A program made the position numbers and the translations under genes. DNA of 6,716 nt, taken from an uncultured Eubacteriales bacterium (lineage in GTDB: Bacteria; Bacillota; Clostridia; Oscillospirales; CAG-272). The DNA lies in contig CAKSLR010000071.1 of the NCBI GenBank assembly GCA_934467435.1, positions 1 to 6,716 of the forward strand. Direction: 5' to 3'. The notes beneath the pieces are model-generated. The model saw only the letters and a list, made by a program, of their open reading frames with translations, was not told the origin of the DNA and searched no databases. Shown in pieces: positions 5,231-6,716 of this stretch; the first letter of the stretch is position 1; each line of letters begins with the position of its first letter.

Positions 5231-5915
5231 AAACGAAAGCACCGTAAAATCTTCAAAGCAGCGCCATGTGCTCTGCACACCACAAATCCTCTCTTCTTCC
5301 AGTTCGGGAATCAGTGTGCCGTCCGAAAGATACCTGCCAATCCGCTTGGCTTGCTCATCCAACCGTTTTTCCATCCCCCCGAAACGATAGGCAAAAATCT
5401 CGCTGCCGAAAACCTTGTACGTGGTTTGCCAGTGCGTCGTCTGCCGTTTTCAGCGCGGGTATCTGACGATCGGCAATGTCGGCAAGCGTTTTCCTGTCCT
5501 TTGCCAAGCAGGCGGGGCGAAGTTTTTCCAGAATCTCGCAACGGCGCAGTGCCGCCGTGAATGCGGCGCAGTAATAGGCAAGAAATTCGGTCGGCTTTGC
5601 TTCACGCAGGACGGCAAGGGCAGCACGCAGTTTTTCCGCCTCTGCCGCATAATCGACATCCGCGCCGTCACGATTCAGGAACAGGTCGGTATAAACCAGG
5701 TTCTTCCCCATGCGCACAGCGCCCTCATAACCGAGATGAAATGCCGAAACGGCATCCAGAACCGCGCGACTCTCGCCGGAGATAAATTCCGCCATTTCGT
5801 AGATTTCGTCCAGGGTGCAGGATTTTCCACAAGTCAAGGCGATTGTTGAAAACCGGCCGCCTTTTCTATCCCCGAAAATGCCGTAATTCGGGTCAAAAAA
5901 ACGCGCTATTCTTCT
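5231..5915 (-). pseudogene. Decayed C-terminal fragment of a family-20 hexosaminidase-like gene
   Basis: Two minus-strand frames read as one protein-like stretch. The first (open from 5915 to 5355) contains KNLVYTDLFLNRDG, a helical region and LAKDRKTLADIADRQIPAL. The second (open from 5449 down) continues with HWQTTYKVFGSEIFAYRFGG, then RIGRYLSDGTLIPELEEERI. From memory, this order (LLYxD, helices, W...K.FG.E...R.GG, ELEE) matches the C-terminal part of Firmicutes family-20 glycoside hydrolase-like proteins, without their catalytic barrel. Joining the frames needs a shift of one base at about 5428-5449. There is no good start codon or RBS; the frame closes at TAG (5916-5918). The second frame also runs on through both downstream hairpins, so the native stop appears lost. 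That it is coding debris is fairly clear; the family name is tentative. Confidence 0.6.
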
Positions 5916-6105
5916 CTATACTCCGCGTTTTACAGCGGTCATGGGTGTTTTCCCATACGGAAGATAACAGACGGTTCTGTATGTTCCGCTTTCGGTTCGC
6001 CATCAAACGCCTCCGTTCTGGATAAGGGTTTGGGACTATCTCAACAAGCAAAAAATCCGCAAGTGGGTACTCACGAAACCAAACACCTCGGCTTCTTTAT
6101 ACAAT

Positions 6106-6137
6106 CTTAATGTCTTCCGTAAAAACCTAATGTCATC
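6106..6137 (+). repeat. Direct repeat with 20-bp period upstream of the K+ transporter promoter
   Basis: CTTAATGTCTTC (6106-6117) and CCTAATGTCATC (6126-6137) match at 10 of 12 positions, sharing TAATGTC, with a 20-bp period (about two helical turns). The second copy covers the -35 position of the downstream promoter. This layout is typical of sites for a dimeric activator such as an OmpR-family response regulator; that reading is inference. Confidence 0.6.
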
Positions 6138-6159
6138 TTTATAGGGATTGTGCTATCAT
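6131..6159 (+). promoter_or_regulatory. Candidate promoter of the K+ transporter gene, weak -35
   Basis: The -10 TATCAT (6154-6159) is preceded by TGC (6151-6153), an extended -10. At the expected 17-bp spacing the -35 is TGTCAT, a poor match that lies inside the second direct repeat. Transcription from near 6166 would give a leader of about 25 nt. Confidence 0.5.
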
Positions 6160-6190
6160 AATATGGAAAAATGTGATCGAGGTATTTTGA

Positions 6191-6716
6191 ATGGAAATAC
6201 TAAAAAGAAAACTATCTTCGTTTCAAATCATACTGCTGGGGTTTGCGGGGATCATATTACTCGGTGCATTGATATTAACTCTGCCGATTTCTTCAAGGTC
6301 GCATGAATGGACTTCTTTTATAGACGCGCTTTTCACTTCGACGTCTGCCGTGTGCGTAACGGGACTGATTGTGTTCGATACCGCAACGCACTGGACGATA
6401 TTCGGGCAGTGCGTCATATTGTTGCTCATCCAAATCGGTGGTATGGGCGTTGTAACCATTGCAGTTTCACTTGCTGTTGCCTCCGGTAAAAAAATCGGAC
6501 TGTTCAGCCGTGAAACCATGAAAAACGCAATTTCCGCGCCGAATGTGAGCGGAATCGTTCGGTTGACCGGATTTATCATCAAAGGTATCTTTTTGGTTGA
6601 AATGATCGGCGCACTGATTATGCTCCCTGTGTTTTGCACGGATTACGGCGCAGAAGGTATATGGATGGCTGTTTTTCACTCCGTGTCTGCATTTTGCAAT
6701 GCCGGATTCGATATTA
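6191..6716 (+). CDS. ktrB: KtrB/TrkH family potassium uptake protein (partial, 3' end outside window)
   Basis: The open frame runs from ATG 6191 past the window end (175 residues seen of about 440-490 expected). GAGG (6179-6182) lies 8 nt upstream. The protein is the membrane pore subunit of a Ktr/Trk K+ uptake system. Visible parts are: a first transmembrane helix at about 11-34; the first pore loop DALFTSTSAVCVTGL (45-59), whose CVTGL forms the selectivity-filter segment; a second helix at about 70-97 with LLIQIGGMG; a third at about 126-148; and the second pore loop FHSVSAFCNAGF (162-173). The vocabulary SAVCVTGL, IQIGGMG and SAFCNAGFD matches Firmicutes KtrB rather than proteobacterial TrkH. 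The regulatory partner (KtrA/TrkA) would be expected downstream. GC content is visibly lower than in the other genes of this window. Confidence 0.93.
   Translation, partial: MEILKRKLSSFQIILLGFAGIILLGALILTLPISSRSHEWTSFIDALFTSTSAVCVTGLIVFDTATHWTIFGQCVILLLIQIGGMGVVTIAVSLAVASGKKIGLFSRETMKNAISAPNVSGIVRLTGFIIKGIFLVEMIGALIMLPVFCTDYGAEGIWMAVFHSVSAFCNAGFDI

Larger units (their letters stand above)
5919..6190. other. Gene-free stretch upstream of the K+ transporter gene
   Basis: No gene could be assigned here. Short open frames exist on both strands. On the + strand one from about 6001 to the stop at 6142-6144 contains VWDYLNKQKIRKWV, and on the minus strand a frame of about 65 codons ends near 5898. 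None has a start codon with an RBS or a family motif I recognise. They could be chance or eroded coding sequence. The last 85 bases hold the promoter region of the downstream gene. Confidence 0.5.

Noticed and set aside
6160..6190. Possible c-di-AMP (ydaO/yuaA) or other riboswitch before ktrB, as found before some ktr genes
   Set aside because: The leader after the predicted promoter is only about 25 nt, too short for that riboswitch.
6223..6639. Minus-strand open frame opposite ktrB
   Set aside because: It mirrors the pore-protein reading frame; the + strand frame has both K+ pore motifs and an RBS.

Overview
The window looks like a chromosomal segment from a moderately GC-rich member of the Firmicutes, most likely class Clostridia. 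The evidence is a T-box riboswitch with near-consensus sigma-A promoters, strong AGGAG-type ribosome binding sites, a Bacillus-type PyNP/Cdd pair and a KtrB-like potassium transporter. No mobile element, CRISPR array, tRNA or rRNA was seen.

Layout, left to right. (1) rpsT (ribosomal protein S20) is on the + strand with its own promoter and a structured leader. It ends at a bidirectional terminator. (2) A minus-strand operon converges on it: a T-box leader, then an Lrp/AsnC-type regulator (GTG start at 2090), then a class I/II aminotransferase that overlaps the regulator by 7 nt. The T-box is nearly complete: promoter, Stem I with AGUA, AG and GNUG elements, Stem III, antiterminator and terminator. 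Its best-fitting specifier codon is GCA (Ala), and the UGGU T-box bulge agrees with a tRNA carrying A73. This suggests the operon responds to alanine starvation. (3) Upstream on the same strand is a pyrimidine-salvage operon, cdd then pdp, with an ATGA start/stop overlap. (4) A PhnP-like metallo-beta-lactamase-fold hydrolase is transcribed divergently from cdd from a back-to-back promoter pair and ends at a strong bidirectional terminator. (5) On the minus strand at about 5231-5915 lies a decayed gene fragment. It resembles the C-terminal part of a family-20 hexosaminidase-like protein, with one internal frameshift and no catalytic domain. (6) A stretch of about 270 bases has no assignable gene. 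(7) The window ends inside a KtrB/TrkH-type K+ transporter gene on the + strand, which is lower in GC. Its promoter has a poor -35 but carries a 20-bp-period direct repeat where an activator could bind.

The genes fall into independent units: translation (rpsT), tRNA-sensed amino-acid metabolism (lrp-aminotransferase), pyrimidine salvage (cdd-pdp), an orphan hydrolase, and ion transport. The most informative feature is the T-box-Lrp-aminotransferase operon. The most speculative one worth testing is the rpsT leader hairpin, whose loop is complementary to the rpsT ribosome binding site.
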